From a bacterium (lineage in GTDB: Bacteria > Patescibacteriota > Gracilibacteria > UBA1369 > LOWO2-01-FULL-3), in contig JAQBYK010000026.1 of NCBI GenBank assembly GCA_027622635.1, forward strand, positions 1 to 11,524: 11,524 nucleotides of DNA, in the 5' to 3' direction. This document shows positions 1 through 6,954 of the stretch, piece after piece. Under the pieces are notes generated by a model. That model ran no database searches, was not told where the DNA came from, and saw only the letters and a list, made by a program, of their open reading frames with translations. Positions within the stretch are counted from its first letter, which is position 1; each line of letters begins with the position of its first letter. A program made the position numbers and the translations under genes.

Positions 1-1329
1 AAAGGCGAACTTGCTGAAATTCTTAACAGCAAGATGGAGAAAAATATGAGAAAGATCATTCTAGAAAAAGGAGAACGAATTGATGGCAGAAAACTTGATG
101 AAGTTAGGCCTATAAAGGTGGAACTCGACTTTCTACCTAGGACTCACGGTTCTGCTATGTTTCAAAGAGGAGAAACAACAGCGGTTTCAATTACTACACT
201 AGGGAGCCCAGGAGCTGCACAGATTGAGGATCTAATGGACAGAGATGTAACCAAGAGGTATTTCCATCATTATAATTTTCCACCTTATTCAGTAGGAGAA
301 ATAGGTATGCTGAGAGGTGCTGGTCGTAGAGAAATAGGACACGGAGACCTTGCTGAAAGAGCCATAATACCGGTTCTCCCAAAAGAAGAAGATTTCCCAT
401 ACACAACATGGGTTGTGTCAGAAATCATGAAGTGTAATGGGTCCAGTTCAATGGCTTCCGTATGCGGCTCAACCTTGTCTTTAATGGCAGCAGGAGTTCC
501 GATCAAAAGGCCTGTGGTAGGAATTGCAATGGGTCTTGTAACTGACAAGGAAAGTGATAATTACAAGATTCTAACAGATATACAAGGAATGGAAGATTTC
601 GCCGGTGACATGGATTTCAAAGTAACAGGAACCACGGAAGGAATAACCGCACTACAGATGGATATAAAGGTTAAAGGCTTGTCAATCGATCTACTTAAAA
701 AAGCCCTAGCTCAAGCTAAAGAAGGGCGTGAGTTTATCATGGGAAAGATGCTTGCAGTTATTCCAGAACCACGAAAGAAATTATCTGCACATGCACCTTT
801 GATATTGAGTATATCAATCGACCCGGACATGATAGGAAAGGTTATTGGTAAGGGCGGAGAAACAATTCAGGGTATTACCAAGGATTGTGAAGTCGAAATT
901 GACATTAGCGAGGAAGGTCTGGTTACAATTACTGCCCCGGATCAGGAAAAAGGAGAGAAAGCTTTAAATATTGTTAAGCAGATTACTTATGTGCCGAAAG
1001 CGGGAGAAGTATTTGATGGAAAGGTGGTAAGGATAATGGATTTTGGAGCTTTTGTTGAGATATTGCCGGGACAAGATGGACTCGTTCACATTTCAGAGCT
1101 TGCAAATGAAAGAGTAAATAAGGTCGAAGATGTCGTTAAGCTGGGTGATTCTTTAAAAGTTAAGCTCGTGAAAATTGACGATCAGGGTCGCTACAATCTT
1201 TCACACAAGGCAACTCTTGGAGGAGGTGGTCACAGTGATGGTCCAAGCGATAAAGGTCCAGAGCAAGGAAAGGGAGGCCATGGAGAGATTGTCCCAGGCA
1301 CAAAAGCCATCAGAAAGGTGAATGGTTAA
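1..1329 (+). CDS. pnp: Polynucleotide phosphorylase, C-terminal part (5' end outside window)
   Basis: PNPase degrades RNA 3' to 5' phosphorolytically in the cytoplasm. The frame is open from base 1, so the gene enters from upstream; the ATG at 34 is internal. The visible 442 residues equal the second half of a roughly 700-residue PNPase. They hold the second RNase PH domain (about residues 28-240, with RTHGSAMFQRGET and the catalytic-site segment GDMDFKV near residues 202-208), a KH domain (about 268-328, with IGKVIGKGGETIQ) and an S1 domain (about 334-405, with DFGAFVEILPGQDGLVHISE). A Gly/His/Lys-rich tail of about 40 residues ends in TAA. The N-terminal RNase PH and helical domains lie outside. 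There is no clear terminator after it; the tRNA promoter starts 8 bases past the stop. Confidence 0.97.
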   Translation, partial: KGELAEILNSKMEKNMRKIILEKGERIDGRKLDEVRPIKVELDFLPRTHGSAMFQRGETTAVSITTLGSPGAAQIEDLMDRDVTKRYFHHYNFPPYSVGEIGMLRGAGRREIGHGDLAERAIIPVLPKEEDFPYTTWVVSEIMKCNGSSSMASVCGSTLSLMAAGVPIKRPVVGIAMGLVTDKESDNYKILTDIQGMEDFAGDMDFKVTGTTEGITALQMDIKVKGLSIDLLKKALAQAKEGREFIMGKMLAVIPEPRKKLSAHAPLILSISIDPDMIGKVIGKGGETIQGITKDCEVEIDISEEGLVTITAPDQEKGEKALNIVKQITYVPKAGEVFDGKVVRIMDFGAFVEILPGQDGLVHISELANERVNKVEDVVKLGDSLKVKLVKIDDQGRYNLSHKATLGGGGHSDGPSDKGPEQGKGGHGEIVPGTKAIRKVNG

Positions 1330-1336
1330 TAATTTA

Positions 1337-1365
1337 TTGACCGCGTGAGCTCAGATAATTATATT
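1337..1365 (+). promoter_or_regulatory. Sigma70-type promoter for tRNA-Gly
   Basis: The -35 TTGACC (1337-1342) is separated by exactly 17 bases from the -10 TATATT (1360-1365). The expected start near 1372 gives a 5' leader of about 35 bases before the tRNA. The elements are read from sequence; activity is inferred. Confidence 0.6.
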
Positions 1366-1406
1366 GTTTGCGCTCTATTGAAAATTGGAAATTAAAAATT
1401 ACCCCT

Positions 1407-1481
1407 GCGGGTATCGTATAATGGCTATTACGACTGGTTGCCAATCAGTAAATGCGGGTTCAATTCCCGCTACCCGCTCCA
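1407..1481 (+). tRNA. tRNA-Gly, anticodon GCC, CCA encoded
   Basis: A full cloverleaf can be drawn by hand. The acceptor GCGGGTA pairs with TACCCGC over 7 bp. The D arm lies at 1416-1430 with three good pairs and one T-T mismatch. The anticodon stem ACTGG/TCAGT holds the loop TTGCCAA, placing GCC at 1440-1442. The T stem GCGGG/CCCGC holds loop TTCAATT. The discriminator is T1478 and CCA is encoded at 1479-1481. It reads GGC and GGT glycine codons; it is not a UGA-reading (UCA) glycine tRNA. Confidence 0.96.
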
Positions 1482-1484
1482 TGA

Positions 1485-1625
1485 TTATTTAGAAGTTTTC
1501 CTCTTAATCACAACTTTCTTTGCCTTCCCAAAACTTAAAGCAGAGAACAGCCATTCAAATTTTGATTCGGGAGAGCTTTTCTTGCTCCTGCGTAGTTGTT
1601 CTACATCTATATTAGAAGTTTTCAT
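1485..1625 (-). CDS. Small hypothetical protein beside a broken nucleotidyltransferase
   Basis: A 46-residue basic protein starting MKTSNIDVEQLRRSKK and ending in TAA only 3 bases from the tRNA 3' end, convergent with it. Its ATG overlaps the TGA of the upstream nucleotidyltransferase remnant (shared ATGA), the usual sign of translational coupling. The middle contains an FEWLFSAL segment followed by a Lys-rich tail. Short W-containing partners of this kind are often paired with MNT/AbiEii-like nucleotidyltransferases; that family link is my inference from layout and general look. With its partner deleted it may be a leftover. Function unknown. Confidence 0.5.
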   Translation of the reverse strand: MKTSNIDVEQLRRSKKSSPESKFEWLFSALSFGKAKKVVIKRKTSK

Positions 1626-1812
1626 AATTCTTTAAGTTTAAGTAGAGGCTCGATACCCAGTTTGTCCTTATCTCTAGCAGCATTTTGCTTCATCTCGATT
1701 AAATCGTAATAAACCTACTATAACCATATAGATTGACCGCAACGCCACCAACAATCAAATACTTTATCCCAGCTTCTTCTAATTTGAGGAAAATATTCTT
1801 ATATAAATTCAT
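1622..1812 (-). pseudogene. Nucleotidyltransferase (MNT/AbiEii-like) remnant with internal deletion
   Basis: Reading from ATG at 1812, the first 37 codons encode the start of a nucleotidyltransferase-fold protein, with EEAGIKYLIVGGVAVNLYGY followed by SRF, then stop at TAA (1701-1699). In another frame, from about 1705 to 1622, the sequence encodes DLIEMKQNAARDKDKLG and a leucine/lysine-rich end closing with TGA, a typical C-terminus for the same family. The middle, which should carry the catalytic Asp-x-Asp after the GYSRF segment, is absent. The simplest reading is an internal deletion of roughly 100 codons that also shifted frame. Such proteins often act in toxin-antitoxin-like pairs; this copy cannot be catalytic. 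Confidence 0.7.
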
Positions 1813-1818
1813 GTCACA

Positions 1819-1848
1819 ATACTAGCACAAAGGTCTAACGTCCTTCAA
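1819..1848 (-). promoter_or_regulatory. Possible promoter of the nucleotidyltransferase remnant
   Basis: On the minus strand TTGAAG (1848-1843), 18 bases, then TGC-TAGTAT with the hexamer at 1824-1819, an extended -10. Only six bases separate the -10 from the ATG at 1812, so the transcript would be leaderless or nearly so. Weak match; inferred only. Confidence 0.35.
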
Positions 1849-1882
1849 TGTGCAGCTCCAAAACTAATGAAGAAATAAACTA

Positions 1883-1911
1883 TTGACAACTGGGGAGGGG
1901 AGATTTATACT
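1883..1911 (+). promoter_or_regulatory. Sigma70-type promoter of the multicopper oxidase-ZIP unit
   Basis: A consensus TTGACA (1883-1888), 17-base spacer and TATACT (1906-1911). The spacer holds a G-rich tract (1891-1902, GGGGAGGGG). Expected start near 1918, about 30 bases before the oxidase ATG. No other good promoter was noticed before the ZIP gene, so both genes are probably co-transcribed. Confidence 0.7.
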
Positions 1912-1918
1912 AAAAAAA

Positions 1919-1934
1919 GTTAGGACACCCTAAC
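1919..1934. promoter_or_regulatory. Operator-like inverted repeat at the oxidase transcription start
   Basis: GTTAGG (1919-1924) and CCTAAC (1929-1934) are perfect complements around four bases, placed right after the -10 and over the expected +1. A repressor bound here would block transcription. The TTAGG/CCTAA half-sites recall DtxR/IdeR-type metalloregulator boxes, but the spacing is shorter than the classical 19-bp box and no regulator of that type is in the window. It differs from the CsoR box at 7347-7365. Confidence 0.5.
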
Positions 1935-1947
1935 ATTTAAATACAAT

Positions 1948-2970
1948 ATGAGAAAATTAATACTGGCCACTTTGGCTCTTGTGGTCCTGACAGGCTGCGG
2001 ACAAAATGAAATCACCCTTCAGACAGATTCAAAGAGTGATCCTCAAGACTTGGCACAATTCGCAATTGGCCCAAGTGGGGAATATGAAACTGATGATTTT
2101 GATGCTCATGAATTTTTAACTACATGGAATTTTAACAACCTAGCTCAAGAAGAAAGATCAAAATTCTACAAGGAAACTCCTCTGGACGATGGCACTTTAC
2201 TTAGAGAATATTGGTTTAATGCAGTCGAAACAACAATTGAAGTTGCGCCCGGGGTTTTTTACCCAGCTTGGTCATACAATGGTCAAGTCCCAGGTCCGAC
2301 AATTAGGGCGACAGAGGGTGATACTATAAGAATCCACTTTTTAAATACCAGTTCCAAGCCTCATACGGTTCATTTCCACGGGTTTCATGCGGCATCTATG
2401 GATGGATCCGGATCAGTCCCGGAAGATGAAATAATGCTGCCAGGAGAAAGCCGCATATATGAAGCCAAGGCAGAACCATTTGGAACTCATGTTTATCATT
2501 GCCATTCATATCCGGTTTCAACACATATTTCAAGAGGCCTATATGGCGCATATATTGTCGATCCAAAGATAGATACTCGTCCAAAAGCGGACAAAGAGTT
2601 AGTTATGGTTCTGAATGGATTTGATACGGACTTTGACGGAGAAAATGACTTTTATGCTGTTAATACCAAGGCTTTTGCCTACCAATATAAGCCAATCAAA
2701 GTAAAGGCCGGTGAGTTGGTTAGGATTCACTTATCGAATATGCTCGAATTTGATCTAATCAATTCCTTCCATTTACACGCAAACTTTTTTGATGAATATC
2801 CAACCGGAACAAAACTGACCCCTGCCAATTTTACAGACACAATGATTATGGGACAGGCTGAGAGGTCAATTTTGGACATTAGGTTTAAAGAACCCGGTAT
2901 GTTTATGTTCCATTCACATGCAACAGAGTTTGCAGAACTGGGATGGATGGGAATGTTCATGGTTGAATAA
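1948..2970 (+). CDS. Two-domain multicopper oxidase, lipoprotein
   Basis: A 340-residue cell-surface oxidase that couples one-electron oxidation of a substrate to reduction of O2 to water. The lipoprotein signal ends in lipobox LTGC with Cys17. Domain 1 (about 85-207) has H139, H142-x-H144, then H184-Cys185-H186, H193 and Leu198. Domain 2 (about 215-340) has H275-x-H277 and H322-x-H324 but no Cys. This gives eight His for a trinuclear cluster and a single type 1 site in domain 1 (H139, C185, H193) with Leu rather than Met at the axial place. The ligand spacing in domain 1 follows NirK nitrite reductase, but the extra HxH pairs point to a laccase-like, two-domain oxidase with T1 in domain 1. 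The substrate (Cu(I), Fe(II), Mn(II) or organic) cannot be told. It precedes a ZIP permease by 8 bases; no Shine-Dalgarno is visible. Confidence 0.92.
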   Translation: MRKLILATLALVVLTGCGQNEITLQTDSKSDPQDLAQFAIGPSGEYETDDFDAHEFLTTWNFNNLAQEERSKFYKETPLDDGTLLREYWFNAVETTIEVAPGVFYPAWSYNGQVPGPTIRATEGDTIRIHFLNTSSKPHTVHFHGFHAASMDGSGSVPEDEIMLPGESRIYEAKAEPFGTHVYHCHSYPVSTHISRGLYGAYIVDPKIDTRPKADKELVMVLNGFDTDFDGENDFYAVNTKAFAYQYKPIKVKAGELVRIHLSNMLEFDLINSFHLHANFFDEYPTGTKLTPANFTDTMIMGQAERSILDIRFKEPGMFMFHSHATEFAELGWMGMFMVE

Positions 2971-2978
2971 ATATTGAT

Positions 2979-4166
2979 ATGAGATTGTTTAAAAATTCAA
3001 AAATCAGGTTGTTATTCTCACTCTTGATGCCAATTGTTTTTATTGGATTGTTAATAGTGCTTTTTGTTCAAAAAGGGACATATGGTGTTTTAGAAGGAAA
3101 TTTCCCGCCTATTGAGAAGCTGTTTATTGAGAGAGTGGTGTTTGAACCTGAAGAGATTACTTTAAAGGTATTCAATGATGGACCCGAAACAGTGCAGATA
3201 TCACAACTTATAATTAACGATGTAGTCTGGGAATTTGAAACATTCCCGGATTCAGAAATTGATCCACTGGAAAATGTTGATGTAAAATTTTACTATCCAT
3301 GGGTGGAGGGTGACCCTTTGGGGTTCAAACTGGTTTCAAGTAACGGTATTGCTTTTGAAAAAGATATTGAGGTCAGTTTTCTATCACCCGTTGCGGACTA
3401 TGAATATGTGAAAACTTTTGTGCTTTTGGGTCTATATGTTGGAGTCATCCCTGTATTATTGGGACTTTTATGGTTCCCATTTCTACGAAAATTACAGGGA
3501 AAGGCATATATGTTTTTATTGTCACTAACAGTTGGACTGCTTATATTTTTGGGATTTGACGCACTTGGTGAGGCTATAGAATTGATTGGTGAAGTCCCCA
3601 GTGTATTTAATGGCGTCGGAATATTGGTTATAGGATTTTTACTCGCAATTATGATCTTAGGTATCATTACTTATAAGACTGAGTATAAGGTAAAACTTCA
3701 AGGCGATCATTCTAAGAATTTGGCATGGGCATACATGATTGCTCTTGGGATTGGTTTACATAACATGGGTGAAGGGCTTGCAATAGGTAGTGCCTATGCT
3801 ATCGGAGAGTCAACACTCGGTGCCACTCTGGTAATTGGATTTATGGCTCACAATCTAACGGAAGGCATAGCAATAATCTCACCATTAACGAGAACTTCAA
3901 ACAAAATTACGGGACATTTGATTTTGATGGGTTTATTGGCCGGTGTTCCAACAGTCATTGGTAGTTTAATTGGAGGCTTTGCCTATTCTCCAACACTGGC
4001 ACTTTTCTTTCTGGCGATAGGAGTAGGAGCAATTTTTGACGTTAGTCACGACATTCTTCATCACATGTCTCAAAAACATGAAAGAGGTTTGTTCACGCCT
4101 GTAAATGTTTCAGGATTTTTAGCAGGGCTGCTTACTATGTACATGACCGGATTTTTAGTTTTGTAG
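2979..4166 (+). CDS. ZIP-family metal permease with N-terminal extracytoplasmic domain
   Basis: A 395-residue membrane protein. ZIP permeases move divalent metals (Zn, Fe, Mn and others) into the cytoplasm. One N-terminal helix (about 11-30) is followed by a soluble, probably extracytoplasmic segment rich in beta-type sequence (about 35-138), then the ZIP core with about eight helices (145-395). Core metal sites are HNMGEG (261-266) and HNLTEG (291-296), the paired transmembrane motifs that make the ZIP binuclear site; a third metal-like cluster HDILHHMSQKH lies at 357-367. The N-terminal domain is extra relative to plain ZIP proteins of about 250-300 residues. It lies 8 bases after the oxidase and is probably in the same operon, suggesting that the oxidase sets the redox state of the transported metal. 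Ends in TAG. Metal unknown. Confidence 0.9.
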   Translation: MRLFKNSKIRLLFSLLMPIVFIGLLIVLFVQKGTYGVLEGNFPPIEKLFIERVVFEPEEITLKVFNDGPETVQISQLIINDVVWEFETFPDSEIDPLENVDVKFYYPWVEGDPLGFKLVSSNGIAFEKDIEVSFLSPVADYEYVKTFVLLGLYVGVIPVLLGLLWFPFLRKLQGKAYMFLLSLTVGLLIFLGFDALGEAIELIGEVPSVFNGVGILVIGFLLAIMILGIITYKTEYKVKLQGDHSKNLAWAYMIALGIGLHNMGEGLAIGSAYAIGESTLGATLVIGFMAHNLTEGIAIISPLTRTSNKITGHLILMGLLAGVPTVIGSLIGGFAYSPTLALFFLAIGVGAIFDVSHDILHHMSQKHERGLFTPVNVSGFLAGLLTMYMTGFLVL

Positions 4167-4198
4167 TAATCTGCAGAAGCTTAGTACAGATTTTAAAC

Positions 4199-4204
4199 TA
4201 TAAT
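4199..4204 (+). promoter_or_regulatory. -10 element just ahead of msrB
   Basis: A perfect TATAAT lies nine bases before the msrB ATG (4214). No convincing -35 is visible. If used, the 5' leader would be only about zero to three bases. Confidence 0.4.
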
Positions 4205-4213
4205 TTTTGGTAA

Positions 4214-4588
4214 ATGACAGACTACAAGAATAAACTTACACTGGAGCAGTATCAGGTTTGCCGACTTAAAGGTACAGAGGCTCCCGGTAGCGGGAAATAT
4301 TACAAACATAATCAGAAGGGGACATACCTTTGCATCGCCTGCGGACAAGAGCTTTTTCCATCTGATACGAAATTTGATTCAGGCTCAGGCTGGCCGAGCT
4401 TCACCGAGCCTATTAATCTAAAAAACATAGAGCTCAAACAAGACACCAGTCACGGCATGACACGCACAGAAGTAACGTGCAAAAACTGTGATTCACATCT
4501 TGGCCACGTTTTTCCTGACGGACCGGGTCCAAATGGGCAACGTTACTGCATAAATTCAGTAGCCCTGGACTTTAAGCACAAGGATTAA
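4214..4588 (+). CDS. msrB: Peptide-methionine (R)-S-oxide reductase
   Basis: A 124-residue single-domain MsrB that reduces the R form of methionine sulfoxide in proteins. Structural zinc is bound by C40-x-x-C43 and C89-x-x-C92. The catalytic Cys is C112 in RYCINS, and the substrate-pocket segment GSGWPSF (57-63) and GHVFPDGPGPNGQRYC are intact. The usual resolving Cys position before GWPSF is Ser, so recycling may use C16 or an external thiol. No signal peptide, so it acts in the cytoplasm. Start chosen at the only upstream ATG, giving the usual N-terminus. It ends two bases before the convergent C39 peptidase gene; no terminator hairpin separates them. Confidence 0.96.
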   Translation: MTDYKNKLTLEQYQVCRLKGTEAPGSGKYYKHNQKGTYLCIACGQELFPSDTKFDSGSGWPSFTEPINLKNIELKQDTSHGMTRTEVTCKNCDSHLGHVFPDGPGPNGQRYCINSVALDFKHKD

Positions 4589-4590
4589 AT

Positions 4591-5598
4591 TTATTCGGGT
4601 ATCGGTATGCCGGCATTATCTCTGCAATATTGTTCATTTTCGACGCAGATGTATGTTGCTCCATAGATACTACAATCAGAGTCCTTTACATTGGGTGCCT
4701 TCAAGTCAAACTCGCCGGTCTTATCATCATAAATTCCTCTTTGATACGCACCATAACCCAAGCCGTCAAGATCATCTCCGGAAGTTTCTCCAACGTTAGG
4801 GGTCTGAGAATTAGCATAAATAATCTGGCACTTGTTGGTCTCGCCCTCAATCATCTGGACATCAACGATATCAACTTTGTGCCCCCAGCTAAGCCAATCT
4901 CCGGGGTCCGTACATCTGAATCCAAGAGGAATATCGCAGCCGTCATCATAATAATGTTTTAGCTCCTCACATGTTACATCATCGGTATCGTAGGTTGCCT
5001 CCAGACAGCCTTTGAATTTTTCGTTTATGTGCTTTTTCAGTGCCTTGTATTGGCCATGAAGAGTCCAGGTATCCTTGTAAAGAAGTTTTATCAGCTTGTC
5101 ATAGCCATCTTGCCCATTGATAACAAGGTGATCGACACCTATTATTTCTTCAAACCATCTCAAGGAAGAATAAGTTGCCGCAGCAGCGCATGTTTCTCCT
5201 TGTTGATTGATAGGAGTAACCAGATGCATAGCCTCATTCAGCTCCACCTGGTCAGGCGGAGGCCCTCCGACAGTAGTCTTGTTAGGGTCATCTGCTCCCT
5301 CAGGCGGAAGATAGCACATTTGCATGTCCTCAGGATCTTCAGGGATAGGCATTTCCTCTTCAAGCCCAATTTCCGGACCTACTAGATTGCCATCCGTCAT
5401 AACGATGTCTTCATTATCCAGTATTGCTTCCCAGAATCCGATTTGAAGCTCACCATTATAATCTTCCCAATCAAAATCCCCGTATACGGTCAAACCTACT
5501 TCCTCTCCTGCATTTAACATCATTGGTTCATCAAAATATATATAAAAAACACCCTTTACCCAGTCAGTCATATATATAGGTCGGTCATAATATATTAA
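4591..5598 (-). CDS. C39-like cysteine peptidase, 3' part of a TGA-interrupted SLH-peptidase gene
   Basis: The frame is open from the codon after the TGA at 5601-5599 down to TAA at 4593-4591. The first ATG is at 5571 (326 residues), without a ribosome-binding site or promoter I could find. The first about 80 residues continue a beta-sandwich-like domain begun in the upstream reading frame. An acidic, Pro-rich linker follows (about 70-110), then a papain-fold peptidase. Counting from ATG 5571, it shows INQQGETC with Gln123/Gln124 (oxyanion) and Cys128 (nucleophile), WGHKVDIVDV with His231, and YANSQTP with Asn254. Several extra Cys suggest a secreted, disulfide-bonded protein. It has no signal peptide of its own, so it only makes sense as part of the upstream protein. 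Likely role is cleavage of extracellular protein or peptide; substrate unknown. Confidence 0.75.
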   Translation of the reverse strand, partial: LIYYDRPIYMTDWVKGVFYIYFDEPMMLNAGEEVGLTVYGDFDWEDYNGELQIGFWEAILDNEDIVMTDGNLVGPEIGLEEEMPIPEDPEDMQMCYLPPEGADDPNKTTVGGPPPDQVELNEAMHLVTPINQQGETCAAAATYSSLRWFEEIIGVDHLVINGQDGYDKLIKLLYKDTWTLHGQYKALKKHINEKFKGCLEATYDTDDVTCEELKHYYDDGCDIPLGFRCTDPGDWLSWGHKVDIVDVQMIEGETNKCQIIYANSQTPNVGETSGDDLDGLGYGAYQRGIYDDKTGEFDLKAPNVKDSDCSIYGATYICVENEQYCRDNAGIPIPE

Positions 5599-6900
5599 TC
5601 AATCATTGTCTTTTATGGTCAATCGCTTAAGACCATAAGCATCACCAGTGCCGTAGTTGTATAGATCCAGTCCATCAATAGGGATATTCTGATCAATCAG
5701 GGATTTATTGTTAAACTCGAGAAGTTTTACATCCTCCCAGTCAGGCATGATCGCAAAATCAGCCTTATCAATAACCTCTATTGCGACTTTCGGACCTGAG
5801 GCCACGGGAATTGGTGGAATTTCAAAGTCTTTTTCGGAAACCCAGCAAAATATTTCATTATAAGTTTCACTCTCGGTGTTTGGAAGATCCCAGCACATCC
5901 AGTTATAAAATTCTCGCATCCAGTCCTCAAAGTAAACAAGGTCGGTTGAAGCGATCCCGCTGTAGCAAAACATTTTTCCATACTCATCGGCATATGAGCC
6001 CTCAACGTATTTATCCAAATCCTCCTGTGTATAGTCTTTTAGGAAATCGAGATTGTCACCTGAGAAATCTCCCTGATCGGAAAAATAACAATAATTTTCA
6101 TCAAAGAATGAAGGGGTAAGAAGCTCTGCGCCACCTTTAGCAAATGGACCATCATTATCAGAAATACCTTGATCTCCCAGTGGTCCCATTGGGCCCATCA
6201 GGCTCCCCGGTGCCAAAGGACCTGTGATGGGAATGTCTGCCAAATCAAAAAGAGCAGCGTCGTATTTGGGGTCATAATTCGAAATCTGAAGGGTGTCTAC
6301 CTGGGTATTTCGAAAAACCAATTCTGCGATATCGCCCCTGGTCATTAAAGCACTGATATCATCTTGAGGCACAATATTCCTGTCTTTAGCGGGCTCTAAA
6401 TATGCTTCATACCATTCAGCTCCAGGACGGTTTTCAATCTCCCAGCCTGTCACTTCTCCAAGAATTTTGATCGACTCAATTTCATTTATAGTTTGTGCCG
6501 GTTTAAAAGTGCCATCAGGATAGCCATTGATCCAACCTTCATTCTTAGCAGTACAAATGTATGGGGCATACCACTCACCTGCGGGGACATCGGGAAAGCA
6601 AGACTCCTGGGTGGAGGAGACTGGGATATTATTTCCCTCAATCGTCATTTTTAAAAACTCGGCTCTATTTATGTTATCAGTAGGACGATAATTTTTTACA
6701 TCAGTTGATTGGCCGGAGTCGCCTTGCACAACACCTGTATTCTGTAGGTAGTAGATTGCATTAAAGTTCTCATGATCTAATGATACATCAGCAAACGTAG
6801 AATTATTCAGATAGCCGGAAGCATCAAAAACAATGTCGGCACTAGCTGATGGGATTGATAGTGCTATGATAATAAGAGCAATAGTTAATCTATTTTTCAT
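5599..6900 (-). CDS. Secreted SLH-domain protein, 5' part of a TGA-interrupted SLH-peptidase gene
   Basis: A 433-codon reading frame ending in TGA. A Sec signal peptide with cleavage at A-S-A (19-21) is followed by three S-layer-homology-like repeats: about 35-86 (TFADVSLDHENFNAI), 101-147 (CFPDVPAGEWYAPYIC, GWINGYPDGTFKP) and 157-197 (AEWYEAYLEPAKDRNIV). SLH repeats bind cell-wall polymers. A short Gly-Pro segment GPMGPLGDQG (236-245), a Cys/Trp/Tyr-rich acidic region (260-360) and the start of a beta-sandwich-like domain (about 368-433) follow. Truncation at 434 cuts that domain in the middle. The start at 6900 is fixed by the signal peptide. The mRNA has no Shine-Dalgarno; instead CCCTCCTTT abuts the ATG. 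Confidence 0.85.
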   Translation of the reverse strand: MKNRLTIALIIIALSIPSASADIVFDASGYLNNSTFADVSLDHENFNAIYYLQNTGVVQGDSGQSTDVKNYRPTDNINRAEFLKMTIEGNNIPVSSTQESCFPDVPAGEWYAPYICTAKNEGWINGYPDGTFKPAQTINEIESIKILGEVTGWEIENRPGAEWYEAYLEPAKDRNIVPQDDISALMTRGDIAELVFRNTQVDTLQISNYDPKYDAALFDLADIPITGPLAPGSLMGPMGPLGDQGISDNDGPFAKGGAELLTPSFFDENYCYFSDQGDFSGDNLDFLKDYTQEDLDKYVEGSYADEYGKMFCYSGIASTDLVYFEDWMREFYNWMCWDLPNTESETYNEIFCWVSEKDFEIPPIPVASGPKVAIEVIDKADFAIMPDWEDVKLLEFNNKSLIDQNIPIDGLDLYNYGTGDAYGLKRLTIKDND

Positions 6901-6918
6901 AAAGGAGGGATTATTTGT

Positions 6919-6932
6919 TTAGAGCATTCTAA
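6919..6932. promoter_or_regulatory. Short inverted repeat in the SLH gene leader
   Basis: TTAGA, four bases (GCAT), TCTAA, a perfect 5-bp palindrome 19 bases ahead of the SLH ATG. It overlaps the only -10-like hexamer for that gene (TAGAAT on the minus strand, 6931-6926), which lacks a good -35. Its form TTAGR-N4-YCTAA matches the palindrome at the oxidase promoter (1920-1933). Confidence 0.3.
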
Positions 6933-6954
6933 CCAAAAAAAGTGCATTTCACTA

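Larger units (their letters stand above)
4591..6900 (-). pseudogene. Whole SLH-C39 peptidase gene, one frame with an internal TGA
   Basis: The two reading frames are in the same register: the TGA is codon 434, and nine further codons lead to the next ATG with no indel. Reading through gives 769 residues: signal peptide, three SLH repeats, beta domain, acidic linker, C39-like peptidase (Cys571, His674 and Asn697 in merged numbering). The TGA sits in a likely turn, LTIKDND-stop-LIYYD. It may be a recent nonsense mutation, a sequencing error, a readthrough site, or a Gly-decoded UGA. Nothing else in the 2.3 kb is damaged, so decay, if any, is recent. Confidence 0.7.

Noticed and set aside
1438..1635. 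65-codon plus-strand frame
   Set aside because: It begins inside the tRNA and runs antisense to the 46-residue gene and nucleotidyltransferase remnant; no protein-like composition.
4169..4194. Terminator after the ZIP gene (ATCTG/CAGAT followed by TTT)
   Set aside because: Only five AT-rich pairs with a 13-base loop and a weak T run.
5599..5601. TGA as selenocysteine
   Set aside because: The site (DND-stop-LIYYD) is a probable surface turn with no redox motif, and no SECIS-like hairpin was noticed just downstream.
6901..6909. AAAGGAGGG on the plus strand as a ribosome-binding site
   Set aside because: No start codon at a suitable distance, and it precedes the rightward promoter; no reading frame follows.
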